The notes under the pieces are model-generated. The model made no database searches. It was given only the letters and a program-made list of their open reading frames with translations, and was not told where the DNA came from. From Cylindrospermum stagnale PCC 7417 (GTDB lineage: Bacteria; Cyanobacteriota; Cyanobacteriia; Cyanobacteriales; Nostocaceae), in contig NC_019757.1 in assembly GCF_000317535.1 (NCBI RefSeq), forward strand, positions 6,836,501 to 6,900,500: a DNA stretch of 64,000 nt, in the 5' to 3' direction. Position 1 is the first letter of the stretch; each line of letters starts with the position of its first letter. The translations under genes were made by a program, and so were the position numbers. Of the stretch, positions 15,862 through 24,349 are shown piece by piece.

Positions 15862-16434
15862 TCAGTGTAATGATTTCTTGCGTTCTATTGCCATCAGCCA
15901 GCAATCCTGATACTTCCCTTCATGCAGTTCATGGGAGGGTAACAGCTTCACTTTCACAAAACCACATTTCTCATAGCAGCGGATGGCGCGGAGATTCTTC
16001 ACATCTGGGTCAATCACAATTTTAACAGATGAAAGTTCGGTAAAAATATAGTTGATCACTGCTGTAAGTACTTTTGTCCCAATACCTTGATTCCAATAGT
16101 TAGTTTCACCGATAAATAAGTCAATTCCATAAACAGCATCGGTTGACTCTAGACGATACATTTGTCTATGGTTTTCTGGTAAATCATTAAGAGAATAATA
16201 TTGCAAATAACCAAGGGCAAGATTTTGATAATAGAAAAGGCAAGGAACTACTTTTTCCTCTCCTCGGACTCTAGGTTGATATGTTTCGATGATTTTTTCT
16301 AAAAAATAAGGGTAATCTCGTCCGCCATAAAATTTCAAAACTTTTTCGTCGGTGCGCCATTTCTCCATTAATTGATAATCATCTATATCGTCTTCCATAA
16401 GACGGATAGTAATTTCATTTTGGATAATCAGCAT
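15862..16434 (-). CDS. GNAT acetyltransferase, aminoglycoside 6'-N-acetyltransferase-like
   Basis: 190 residues. The acetyl-CoA site is NYWNQGIGTKVLTAVINYIF and motif B is DPDVKNLRAIRCYEKCGF. This pattern, with YGIDLFIGE before it, is close to the AAC(6')-I group of the Acetyltransf_8 kind. In a free-living cyanobacterium the natural substrate is more likely a siderophore, polyamine or other amine than a clinical drug, so resistance should not be assumed. Its start overlaps the stop of the upstream gene (16428-16434), indicating translational coupling. Confidence 0.78.
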   Translation of the reverse strand: MLIIQNEITIRLMEDDIDDYQLMEKWRTDEKVLKFYGGRDYPYFLEKIIETYQPRVRGEEKVVPCLFYYQNLALGYLQYYSLNDLPENHRQMYRLESTDAVYGIDLFIGETNYWNQGIGTKVLTAVINYIFTELSSVKIVIDPDVKNLRAIRCYEKCGFVKVKLLPSHELHEGKYQDCWLMAIERKKSLH

Positions 16435-16799
16435 TTCTCTTCATCTGCTCTAAATTCAGCAATAATTTCGATTTTACCAATAATGTTGGCATTAAATTCG
16501 GCTAATTCTTCAGTGGGTATCCAATACTCTTGATGTTGCGAACTGCCGACAGTTTGCACGGTATATTGGTCTAAAAAATCTTTTTTTACTCGAAATTTTG
16601 TCACGTAATCAACATAGCTAGAAGCTTGATCTTTAGTGTTCCAATCTCTGGCAATCTGTACGGCATAGGCTTCATTGAGTACAGGATAGAAAATTGGTTG
16701 GTAAGCCAGTCTTGGAGGAAAAGCTGTATAGCTGCTAGCTACGATTAAATCAAGTTCTTTTTGACCAATTGGACGAAAAAGAATTGTAGTATTGTTCAT
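16428..16799 (-). CDS. Conserved protein of unknown function, often labelled ADP-ribosylation/crystallin J1
   Basis: 123 residues. Recognisable blocks are LFRPIGQKELDLI, FPPRLAYQPIFYPVLN, IARDWNTKD and EYWIPTEELAEFNANI. I have seen this pattern in small cyanobacterial proteins annotated as ADP-ribosylation/crystallin J1, but no ADP-ribosyltransferase or ADP-ribosylhydrolase residues are evident. It is probably soluble. It overlaps the acetyltransferase gene downstream by seven bases, so the two may share a job. Confidence 0.65.
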   Translation of the reverse strand: MNNTTILFRPIGQKELDLIVASSYTAFPPRLAYQPIFYPVLNEAYAVQIARDWNTKDQASSYVDYVTKFRVKKDFLDQYTVQTVGSSQHQEYWIPTEELAEFNANIIGKIEIIAEFRADEEKC

Positions 16800-16872
16800 T
16801 CTGCTGATAAAATAAAAGGCAGTTTATACATATCACAAACTGCCTTTATTTTAACATTTATGTCAAATAAAA

Positions 16873-17118
16873 TTAGTTGCCGCCAGACATAACAGCTTTA
16901 TGATGGATGGCGGGGTCTTCAGGTTTTCTGTGCCATTTGCCATCTTTGCCTGGTTCGTATTCATTCTTAACGCTATTCCAAGCAACTTCAAGGGCACCAT
17001 CTTCGGTCATACCGTCTCTTTGGGCTGCATTGAATCCGGCAACAAAAATCTGCTGGGCGTGTACAGGGAGTTCTTCTTTGATTTGCTGAGGTAATTCCTC
17101 TATGCTGTTATAAGACAT
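16873..17118 (-). CDS. chaB: ChaB family protein
   Basis: 81 residues starting MSYNSIEELPQQIKEELP, then AQQIFVAGFNAA, ALEVAWNSVKNEY and a charged tail with WHRKPED. These are the marks of ChaB, a small helical protein named as a putative regulator of the cation antiporter ChaA in E. coli. No chaA neighbour is visible. The molecular role is not established. Confidence 0.85.
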   Translation of the reverse strand: MSYNSIEELPQQIKEELPVHAQQIFVAGFNAAQRDGMTEDGALEVAWNSVKNEYEPGKDGKWHRKPEDPAIHHKAVMSGGN

Positions 17119-17649
17119 AAACCTGCTCCGATCATCATCTAACTTGGGTTTATGCTATAAATTTAGCGATCGCCTTTCCTCTTTCTGCAAGCAGAGATCA
17201 AAATTACTATACTTTTGGTAGAGTCAAACAATTTTCAAATCAGCGAGGCAATGATATTAATACTCATCGCTAGAATAGTGGTATTGAAAAAAAAGGAGAT
17301 TATGCCATGCAGCAGAGTCAATCGTCTCATTTGGCGTGATGTAGTCTGCACAATAGAATAAGATATGAAAAAGAGTTAACCGCAGATAAACGCAGATAAA
17401 CGCAGATAAAGATGGATAATTAAATTAATTTCTTCATTCTGTGCAGCCTCACATAAAATTGGTATTAGTTGGGTATTAGACCTCTGGCAAAAATCAAGCT
17501 TAGTAAAATGCCACTACAGATAAACACAGATAATTTTTCAGTGTGCATCTGAGGTTTTAAATCACAAACTAGGACAATTGCTAGTCTATTCTGGTTTAGG
17601 ATATGCCAATTGTTTGGGAAATAGCGAGTTTACAACTAAATCAAGACTG
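17119..17649. other. Long intergenic region with short direct repeats
   Basis: About 530 bases. The decamer CGCAGATAAA occurs three times in tandem at 17381-17410, with related ACAGATAAACACAGATAA at about 17516-17533. A tiny frame at 17302-17361 (19 codons after AAGGAGAT) has a good ribosome-binding site but no recognisable product. Nothing else was identified. Confidence 0.5.
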
Positions 17650-19281
17650 TTACCAAGTTACCTGTTCTTGCCATTTGTCTACCATCCTAGAACTAATTCC
17701 AGGTACTCGTTCTAAATCTTGTAAAGATGTAAACTTTTGCTGTTGACGGGCAATGATTATCTTTTGCGCTAATTTTTTACCCACGCCAGGGAGAGTTGCT
17801 AATTCTTCTGGACTTGCGGTATTGAGATTGACTTTTGTAATTGCCTTGTTTTCACTTGATGAAGGAGTTTTAATTTGGGGACATTTTTTGGCTTCGGCTG
17901 TAATTTTTGCTTGTAGTTTTGGTGGTAACCCAGGTTTAAAATTGGCGTAGAGACGAGAAAATTCACGCACATAATGAGCAGCGACTGTGGGATTTTCAAC
18001 GACTAGCAAGGTTTCATCATTGCCACTATTGGCGGCTTCTGACCAATTATGAGAACCTGTAATCACTGTTTGGCTATCAATTACAGCAAATTTGTGATGT
18101 AGCAAATCACCTTTAGGTAAAATTGGTACGCCAACGGTGGTAATGGGATTTTTCCAAGGTTGGTTATCAAGTTCATATTTACATTTATTACTGAGTGCAA
18201 CTCCCATCATATCCAAGGCTTCACTATAGGGACGATAGGCAAATTGTGGTTCTATTAAAGCGCGGATTTCTACAGTTTCTTCATGGCGTTTTTCTAGGAT
18301 GTTTGCCAGTCGCTGATCTGAAAAGACAAACAATGCCATATCTACAGATTTTGTGGCGGCATCTAAAGTTTTACCTATTAAACCATTACTGCTGTTAGTC
18401 CAAGGTTGTGTTGGGGAAGTGGGGGAAAAATGAACAGTAATTTTGGTGTTTCCTAAAATGATTTCTTTGGGCGGACGTATGGGTTTGTTGATGCCAAATT
18501 GACTATCCTGTTTACCTCCTGACCCATCGCCCCATAAAATGTTAAATTCTTCTGTAAATAAAGCTGCTAATTCTGGACTGTCAATTTGCAATAAGTTATT
18601 GGCATTACCTAAACTACTGGGATTGGTAAAATCACCAAATGTATCACTCAAGGTAAAGTTGGCTGAGGTGAGAATCACAATGCGATTGTCTACAATCACA
18701 AATTTGTGATGCATTAATTTGCTCCCCAATGAATTATCAGCTTTGTCATCTATTAAGGGAACTTTGGCGTTTTGAATAATTACTAAAGCATCCCGTTGAT
18801 TAATTTCTTCTGGACTGAGTTGTTTGTCTTGGTTAATATCTATAAATTGACGAAATTCCTGATAGCGTTCCTGTTCTCTTTTTTCTAACTTCCCGACTTC
18901 GGCTGCTGTGAAGTTACTCCAAGGGCGGGTGTAGGTATTTTCTAAAATTAACCTCACCTTTACCCCGGCTTTTTGTCTATCAACTAGCGCTTGGGCTACC
19001 TTGGGTAAACGCAATTCTTGTACCGCTACATCAACTGTAGATTTAGCTTGGGAAATGGCATTGACTATTTGTTTTTCTAAGTCATCTCCTAAGCGGTTTT
19101 GCTGACGATAAGGTTCTTGATATTCTGAGGACTGGGAATGGTTAAAGTAAACTTGAACTAATGGATCTTGCGGTAAGGGTGCTAGACGCTGCTTGGACGA
19201 TTGGACTTGTTGACAAGCAGTGAGGGTGAGGATGAATACAAAGATATAAGAAAAATACCTTGGGCGAGGAAAAATAGACAC
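17650..19281 (-). CDS. Phospholipase D-like lipoprotein with EF-hand loop and ComEA-type HhH tail
   Basis: 543 residues. A signal peptide ends in a lipobox (LTLTAC, Cys at residue 23). Two HKD motifs, HHKFVIVD (about residue 190) and HHKFAVID (about 395), form one PLD active site. Between the N-terminus and HKD1, at about residue 147, DINQDKQLSPEE fits a 12-residue EF-hand calcium loop. The C-terminus, about 480-543, is a helix-hairpin-helix pair: LNTASPEELATLPGVGKKLAQKI and LERVPGISSRMVDKW, as in ComEA. PLD plus HhH points to a DNA-binding phosphodiesterase on the cell surface; lipid or DNA substrates remain open. Confidence 0.85.
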   Translation of the reverse strand: MSIFPRPRYFSYIFVFILTLTACQQVQSSKQRLAPLPQDPLVQVYFNHSQSSEYQEPYRQQNRLGDDLEKQIVNAISQAKSTVDVAVQELRLPKVAQALVDRQKAGVKVRLILENTYTRPWSNFTAAEVGKLEKREQERYQEFRQFIDINQDKQLSPEEINQRDALVIIQNAKVPLIDDKADNSLGSKLMHHKFVIVDNRIVILTSANFTLSDTFGDFTNPSSLGNANNLLQIDSPELAALFTEEFNILWGDGSGGKQDSQFGINKPIRPPKEIILGNTKITVHFSPTSPTQPWTNSSNGLIGKTLDAATKSVDMALFVFSDQRLANILEKRHEETVEIRALIEPQFAYRPYSEALDMMGVALSNKCKYELDNQPWKNPITTVGVPILPKGDLLHHKFAVIDSQTVITGSHNWSEAANSGNDETLLVVENPTVAAHYVREFSRLYANFKPGLPPKLQAKITAEAKKCPQIKTPSSSENKAITKVNLNTASPEELATLPGVGKKLAQKIIIARQQQKFTSLQDLERVPGISSRMVDKWQEQVTW

Positions 19282-19462
19282 GGTAATCTGCTAAAAGTGG
19301 ATTAGGGGTACACGTATTTATCATTCCCAAAATGGTGCGTGTGAGATTATGTAGAGAAATATCTGCACCAGCAAATTAAAAAATCCACCCAATAAACGCA
19401 CAAGTACCCAGATTTGGTACTGACTATCTAGGTAGCTTGTGTTTTCACTATCGATTGGTTAT

Positions 19463-20638
19463 ATGCAAATATATTTAGATTACAGTGCTACTACTCCCAC
19501 TCGCCCGGAAGCGATCGCTAAAATGCAAGCAGTTCTCACTCAAGAATGGGGCAATCCTTCTAGTTTACATGAGTGGGGTAAGCGGGCAGCAATGGTTGTC
19601 GAACAAGCGAGAGTCCAAGTTGCGGGATTAATCAACGCTGCAAATCCAGAATCAATCATCTTTACGAATGGCGGTACAGAAGCAGATAATTTGGCAATTA
19701 TGGGTGTTGCCCGTTGGTATAATGTGCCGCAACATCTAATTATTTCTTGCGTAGAACATTCTGCCATTGCTGAACCGGTGCGGTTGTTGGAGAGGTGGGG
19801 TTGGGAAGTGACACGCTTGAGTGTGGATAAAAATGGAACTGTCAACCCGCTAGATTTAAAGGTTGCATTGCGTCATAACACCGTTTTGGTTTCGGTGATT
19901 TACGGACAAAGTGAAGTGGGAACAGTCCAACCCATCGAGGAATTGGCAAAGATTACCCAAGCACATGGGGCTTTGTTTCACACAGATGCAGTGCAAGCGG
20001 TGGGACGTTTGGCGATAAATGTGCAAAGTTTACCTGTTGATTTATTGAGTCTTTCTAGCCATAAAATATATGGGCCGCAGGGCGTTGGGGCGTTGTATGT
20101 GCGTCCTGGTGTGGATTTGCAGCCTTTGGTGTCTGGTGGGGGACAGGAAAGGGGACTGCGTTCAGGGACTCAAGCTGTACCGATAATTGCGGGTTTTGGG
20201 GTAGCGGCTGAATTAGCGCTGGCTGAATTAGCCGATGAAACGCCAAGATTAATCAAATTGCGCGATCGCCTTTTTGCTAATTTAGCAGATGTTCCCGGTT
20301 TAATTCCCACTGGTGACTTAGTTAACCGTTTACCGCATCATGTCAGTTTTTATCTTGCACAAGCTGACGGGGAAAAACTCAGCGGTAAAACCTTGGTACG
20401 ACAAATGAACCTCGCCGGTATTGGCATCAGTGCAGGTGCAGCTTGTCATAGTGGTAAACTTAGTCCTAGCCCGATTTTGCTAGCGATGGGTTATGGCGAA
20501 AAGGCGGCTTTGGGGGGAATTCGTCTCACATTGGGGCGGGATACAACAGCAGCGGATATAGATTGGACTGCGATCGCATTAAAGCAAGTTTTGCAGCGGT
20601 TGACATCTATAGAGTTAGTGATTAGTCATTCCACTTAA
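19463..20638 (+). CDS. Cysteine desulfurase (NifS/IscS family)
   Basis: 391 residues from MQIYLDYSATTPTRPEA. PLP is bound by the Lys in LSSHKIYGPQG. The active-site Cys is in GAACHSGKLSPSPILLAMG on the mobile loop. It should take sulfur from L-cysteine as a persulfide for Fe-S cluster or thio-cofactor assembly. A GTG eight codons upstream is possible, but the ATG at 19463 gives the standard family start. No scaffold gene (iscU/nifU) is adjacent, so the specific pathway is not clear. Confidence 0.87.
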   Translation: MQIYLDYSATTPTRPEAIAKMQAVLTQEWGNPSSLHEWGKRAAMVVEQARVQVAGLINAANPESIIFTNGGTEADNLAIMGVARWYNVPQHLIISCVEHSAIAEPVRLLERWGWEVTRLSVDKNGTVNPLDLKVALRHNTVLVSVIYGQSEVGTVQPIEELAKITQAHGALFHTDAVQAVGRLAINVQSLPVDLLSLSSHKIYGPQGVGALYVRPGVDLQPLVSGGGQERGLRSGTQAVPIIAGFGVAAELALAELADETPRLIKLRDRLFANLADVPGLIPTGDLVNRLPHHVSFYLAQADGEKLSGKTLVRQMNLAGIGISAGAACHSGKLSPSPILLAMGYGEKAALGGIRLTLGRDTTAADIDWTAIALKQVLQRLTSIELVISHST

Positions 20639-20640
20639 CC

Positions 20641-22086
20641 TCAAATCCAGTTTTTAACCTCAGCTTGAGTCATCATTTTGCCAACCTTCCGATATTCACC
20701 ATCAGCAGCTACCTTGAGATGTTTCATCATCACTGACTCATCAGCATCAGCGGCTAAAAAGGCTGCATTCAAAGCAATATTGCGGATATTACCACCAGGT
20801 ACACTCAACTGCCCCAACTTACTAAAATCCAATCCCTGAATTGGGACATCTTGGGGAAAAATGCGCCGCCAAATCTCCGTTCGCTCTTTAACATCAGGAA
20901 AAGGATAATTGACAATAAATCGGATACGGCGCAAAAAAGCATTATCCAGGGAGTCTTTCAGGTTAGTAGTCAAAATCACCAAACCCTGATAAGCCTCCAT
21001 CCGTTGTAACAAATAACTTACTTCAATATTTGCATGGCGATCATGACTATCTTTAACTTGGGTGCGTTTACCAAAAAGAGCATCAGCTTCATCAAACAGC
21101 AACACAGCACCACCAGCTTCAGCCGCATCAAATATCCGTCGCAGGTTTTTCTCTGTCTCACCGATGTATTTACTCACCACCGCACTCAAATCAATGCGGT
21201 AAAGGTCTAAGTGTAATTCATTTGCCACCACCTCTGCGGACATAGTTTTACCAGTACCACTAGCACCTGCGAACAAAGCACTAATACCTAAGCCTCGTCC
21301 CCCCTTGCTGGCAAAACCCCATGTTTCATAAACCTTCATTCGTTGGCGCACATGAGCCGCCATACCCCGCAGAATTTGACGTTGTTCTTGGGGTAATACC
21401 AGATCATCCCAGACAGCATCTGTCTTCATCTGTTGAGCTAAGTCATCGAGTTGAGGACGAGCTTGGTTACGGCACATATCCCACAAGGCTGTACCGAGGT
21501 CATTAGATTGATGGTTAAAAGCATTTTTTGTTCCCAAAACCCCAGCGCAAGCAGTACGGATTACTTGTTGACTTAACTTAAACTGAGACACTAATGCTTT
21601 CACCTGTCCGTTAAGTTCAGTTGCTCTTGCACCCAGATGCTCTTCCCAAATAGCCAGTTGTTCACCACTCGTTAATTTGGGAACATCAAAGGTAATGAAG
21701 GCATCTTGGGATAGTGGCAAGCGATCGCGACTAATAATGATTAACCGACTATTAATATTCTCGATTACCTGTTTAATAGCAAATAAAATTATCCCATCAG
21801 CCACGCTGACCTCGTGGCAGTCCAGCAATAAAGTACTATTGTTTAATAATGCTTCTCGTTCCCATCGTCGCAGTAAGTAATTAAGGTCATTGGGGTTAGT
21901 TGGCAGAGTATGGCCCTTAATGATATGCAAATTACACCCCGCACCGTAGCAGACAGTAGCCGCAATATTAATGTTAGCCGCACTTTCAACACCACATAAC
22001 TGTACTGCATTTACTTGTGACGATGAAATTGATTCTAACCAGATGCCTAAAAGTTGCGTTGCTATTTTTTCGTGAGACGGTTGCAA
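20641..22086 (-). CDS. AAA+ ATPase, eCIS-associated type, N-terminally truncated
   Basis: 481 residues with no ATG near the front; the only early start is TTG at 22086, after an in-frame stop. Walker A is GASGTGKT (274-281), Walker B LLFDEAD (329-335), and a CDC48-like second region follows. Relatives I recall, common beside extracellular contractile injection systems (Afp15-like), begin with a further N-terminal domain that is missing here; what remains starts at the LCG..LLRRWEREA segment. The 5' end overlaps the divergent toxin gene by about 60 bases, so I read this as a 5'-truncated gene at a recombination joint. No sheath, tube or baseplate gene is in the window. Confidence 0.7.
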   Translation of the reverse strand: MQPSHEKIATQLLGIWLESISSSQVNAVQLCGVESAANINIAATVCYGAGCNLHIIKGHTLPTNPNDLNYLLRRWEREALLNNSTLLLDCHEVSVADGIILFAIKQVIENINSRLIIISRDRLPLSQDAFITFDVPKLTSGEQLAIWEEHLGARATELNGQVKALVSQFKLSQQVIRTACAGVLGTKNAFNHQSNDLGTALWDMCRNQARPQLDDLAQQMKTDAVWDDLVLPQEQRQILRGMAAHVRQRMKVYETWGFASKGGRGLGISALFAGASGTGKTMSAEVVANELHLDLYRIDLSAVVSKYIGETEKNLRRIFDAAEAGGAVLLFDEADALFGKRTQVKDSHDRHANIEVSYLLQRMEAYQGLVILTTNLKDSLDNAFLRRIRFIVNYPFPDVKERTEIWRRIFPQDVPIQGLDFSKLGQLSVPGGNIRNIALNAAFLAADADESVMMKHLKVAADGEYRKVGKMMTQAEVKNWI

Positions 22087-23390
22087 CAGAGAAGGATAGA
22101 CAAGAAGTTATCCCAGTCATTATAGATTGGACAAAAGATACAGCTGATTCAATCACCAACAAAATTGTTTCTAAATTACAGCAAATCTTTGGTAGTACTA
22201 CCGAAGTTTTTAGAGAACAAATTGGTGGTTTTGTTAATAGTATCTGGATGGAAATTCAATCTGGACAGGAACCTACTAAACCAGAGTTAGCTATTCCATT
22301 CCCTCCAAAATCAAAGGATAAAGATCATGTACCTCAATCTCATTCTCAAAATATCCCAGCACCCTTACCAACACAAAACAACAGAGCATTAACTGAGGCA
22401 CAAATAGCTGCTTATAACGCACAAATAGCTTATCAGAACGCAAGAACCGAAGTAATTAAGGCAGAAACCAGAGCAACAATTGCAGATACTAACGCAATTA
22501 ACGCCAGAACCAGAGCAACTATTGAAAAAAATACTTCTGTTGCAACACAAAGACAAGCTAACGAAAATAGGTGGACTCTGGTCTGGAGAGAGAAGCTAAA
22601 GCAAGTGCCACCTGATCAACAGGAAGCTGTAATTACGCAAGCCGCAAAAGAATACTTTAAGCTCACGGGGGAAAAGATTAATGTCAAAAACCCCAATCCT
22701 AGTAATGTGGGACTTTGGTCAGACAGTCTAGGGAAGATAATTATTAATAATCAGATTTATGGACAACCTACATCAGCAATTACACCAGCAGCACCGCCAC
22801 CAAAGTTAGGAGGTTTTGGTGAAGGCCCCCAAGCAGATGTTAGGAACAATACGACTTATGCCAGGACGGAATCATTACCACCCCTTGGAGGTTTTGGTGA
22901 AGGGCCACAACCTCAGATTCCGTCGCATACCGGTCATCCACCAACGGTTTCAGGGATACCAGAAAAGCTGGAAGGGTTTGGTGCTGGGCCGCAAGCGGAT
23001 ACAACTCATGTTTTAAAGATTAGTAATGAACAACTAAACAATATTCATAAGATTACACAGAAATGGAACAGACGGACAGGTACTAATTGTGATAAATGTG
23101 CCGCAGAACTTGAAGGATATTTGCGAGAACAGGGAATACCAGGAAAGCATATTAGAGTAGAAACAACCTCAAACCGTGGTGTAGCCGGAATTATCTACGA
23201 TGACCTTGCAGGAAAACAGATTGCAAATAATGGTTATCATGAAGGTATTTCAATTGAAATAAACGGGGTAGAAATTGTTTTTGATGACGTACACTCTGAA
23301 GGACTTCCCAGAGACCAATGGTTGCAAAATTTAGTAATATCCCCAGTCCCAGGTAATCGCCTTAATATTGTCAGAGACGAGCAGATATAG
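22023..23390 (+). CDS. Polymorphic toxin with C-terminal papain-fold (Tox-PL-2-like) domain
   Basis: 455 residues from the ATG at 22023 (GTG at 22017 is possible). The first 20 or so codons are antisense to the AAA gene, so the authentic N-terminus may be lost. Residues 90-180 are an Ala/Gln/Arg-rich coiled coil (AQIAYQNARTEVIKAETRA). Three linker repeats follow, (L/E)GGFGEGPQ-like, at about 262, 288 and 316. The C-terminal 110 residues carry NCDKCAAELEGYL (Cys 356/359), GYHEGISIEI (His406) and IVFDDVHSEGLPRDQW, the pattern of the papain-fold toxin 2 family. It would act as a cysteine protease or deamidase in a target cell; the export route is unknown. Confidence 0.75.
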   Translation: MKLILTRCLKVALLFFRETVATEKDRQEVIPVIIDWTKDTADSITNKIVSKLQQIFGSTTEVFREQIGGFVNSIWMEIQSGQEPTKPELAIPFPPKSKDKDHVPQSHSQNIPAPLPTQNNRALTEAQIAAYNAQIAYQNARTEVIKAETRATIADTNAINARTRATIEKNTSVATQRQANENRWTLVWREKLKQVPPDQQEAVITQAAKEYFKLTGEKINVKNPNPSNVGLWSDSLGKIIINNQIYGQPTSAITPAAPPPKLGGFGEGPQADVRNNTTYARTESLPPLGGFGEGPQPQIPSHTGHPPTVSGIPEKLEGFGAGPQADTTHVLKISNEQLNNIHKITQKWNRRTGTNCDKCAAELEGYLREQGIPGKHIRVETTSNRGVAGIIYDDLAGKQIANNGYHEGISIEINGVEIVFDDVHSEGLPRDQWLQNLVISPVPGNRLNIVRDEQI

Positions 23391-23490
23391 CAATGCGAAT
23401 TGAAGCGTGAGAAAATACATAGACAAAAAGTAGGTATTTATAAGCGTTTCTGCCTCTTTTTCTCGCACAAATGATTTAGGATTGCTATAT
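23385..23490. mobile_element. MITE-like inverted repeat at the toxin stop codon
   Basis: ATATAGCAAT (23385-23394) and ATTGCTATAT (23481-23490) are perfect inverted ends of a 106-bp segment, with a second inner pair near GTGAGAAAA/TTTTTCTCGCAC. The left end contains the TAG stop of the toxin gene. It has no coding capacity and may be a small mobile repeat or a terminator derived from one. Confidence 0.5.
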
Positions 23491-23551
23491 AGCCAACTAA
23501 ATAGTACAATTTTAATGATAAAAATTTTGTTTTGTACTAGGAGTTTAAACA

Positions 23552-23878
23552 ATGGATATCTTCTATCATCTTCTACAAGAAATAAGAAAAAGACCTACTC
23601 TTTACCTAAGTAGACAATCAATTTTTGATTTTCAGTCATTCTATTTTGGATATAATTTTTCTAGACGCCAAATTGGAATTCCTGAAACAGATGAAGAACT
23701 AGAATTTGAAGAATTTTTACAGTGGGTAAGGAAATTGTATAGTGTCGATACAAATCAATCATGGGCTAGTATAATTCTTTTTCATTCTATTGATGAAAGA
23801 GATGCTCTAGATAGACTTTTTAATATTTTTGAAGATTTTTTAGAGGAAAAGAATAGTTTAAAAAATAACTCAGAATAA
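23552..23878 (+). CDS. Single-domain immunity-like protein (RPxMYLG-type), probable partner of the toxin
   Basis: 108 residues with one copy of a domain that occurs doubled in three later genes: IRKRPTLYLSRQSI, YFGYNFSRRQIG, FLQWVRKLY, SWASIILFHSIDERDAL. AGGAG lies 12 bases before the ATG. Small acidic soluble proteins directly after a polymorphic toxin are usually its immunity protein, so this is the best candidate for neutralising the papain-fold toxin 160 bases upstream. That role is inferred from position; I cannot name its immunity family. Confidence 0.65.
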   Translation: MDIFYHLLQEIRKRPTLYLSRQSIFDFQSFYFGYNFSRRQIGIPETDEELEFEEFLQWVRKLYSVDTNQSWASIILFHSIDERDALDRLFNIFEDFLEEKNSLKNNSE

Positions 23879-23891
23879 ATATACTCTTAAG

Positions 23892-24118
23892 TATACTTTC
23901 GTAACGTCCGAACTTAATTTTCAGATTCAAGCTTTGTCAGGGATAGTTCTTTCCGATAATGAAGGTAGCTTTAGCTTACAGGTTTTAATTAATGTTGGCT
24001 AGCTGATAAAAAAGCAAGCCGAACTTATGTAGGTGCTGAATCAGTTGTAAAATTTTTTGAAAACGTTCAAAAATTTACATCTTGTTTACAAATGGCACTT
24101 CAAGAAGCAACAAGCTAA
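23892..24118 (+). pseudogene. Decayed 3' fragment of the orphan immunity-like gene found at 33289-33759
   Basis: The stretch matches about 33534-33759 almost base for base, from TATACTTTCGTAAC to the shared end CAAGAAGCAACAAGCTA. A one-base loss (GGTCAAGCTG there, GGCTAGCTG here) gives an in-frame stop at about 23998, and the 5' half is absent. It is a truncated, frameshifted copy. Confidence 0.8.
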
Positions 24119-24236
24119 ATGAATCTACATCTTTTTGAATTTTAACAGGATATAGAGAGGGCTAAGAGCCACTCACTACGAACTAATTTTAATATTTTTT
24201 ACTTCGCTTAACATAGTTTGATTTCATTTTTGCAGA
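24098..24236. repeat. Copy 1 of a repeated cassette-boundary segment
   Basis: About 140 bases, from CAAGAAGCAACAAGCTAAAT to CATAGTTTGATTTC, recur at 26388-26532 with few differences. Both copies begin in the last codons of an immunity-type gene. It is a likely site of homologous exchange between cassettes. Confidence 0.75.
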
Positions 24237-24338
24237 CCATTGCTAGAACAGAGAGGCATAAAACCAGGTAGCATATGGAATGATAAATGGAAACCTGGTT
24301 TAAACCATCCCAGACGAAATGAACCTCCCAGACAATAG
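24222..24338 (+). pseudogene. Orphan C-terminal toxin fragment
   Basis: A frame of 38 codons between a TGA and a TAG reads ..LLEQRGIKPGSIWNDKW followed by KPGLNHPRRNEPPRQ. It has no start codon. A basic, proline-rich tail like this, directly before a probable immunity gene (DUF416), looks like the last piece of a displaced toxin C-terminus. The family is not identified. Confidence 0.4.
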
Positions 24339-24349
24339 GAGTTAACCAT

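Noticed and set aside
17302-17361. 19-codon frame behind AAGGAGAT
   Set aside because: Good ribosome-binding site but no recognisable product and no support from context; kept only as a note in the intergenic entry.
17381-17410. Three CGCAGATAAA decamers as a CRISPR or iteron array
   Set aside because: Too short, no spacers, no replication gene nearby; it is a known kind of short tandem repeat in these genomes.
20641-22086. Complete contractile injection system
   Set aside because: Only the AAA+ ATPase is present; no sheath, tube, spike or baseplate genes were found in the window.
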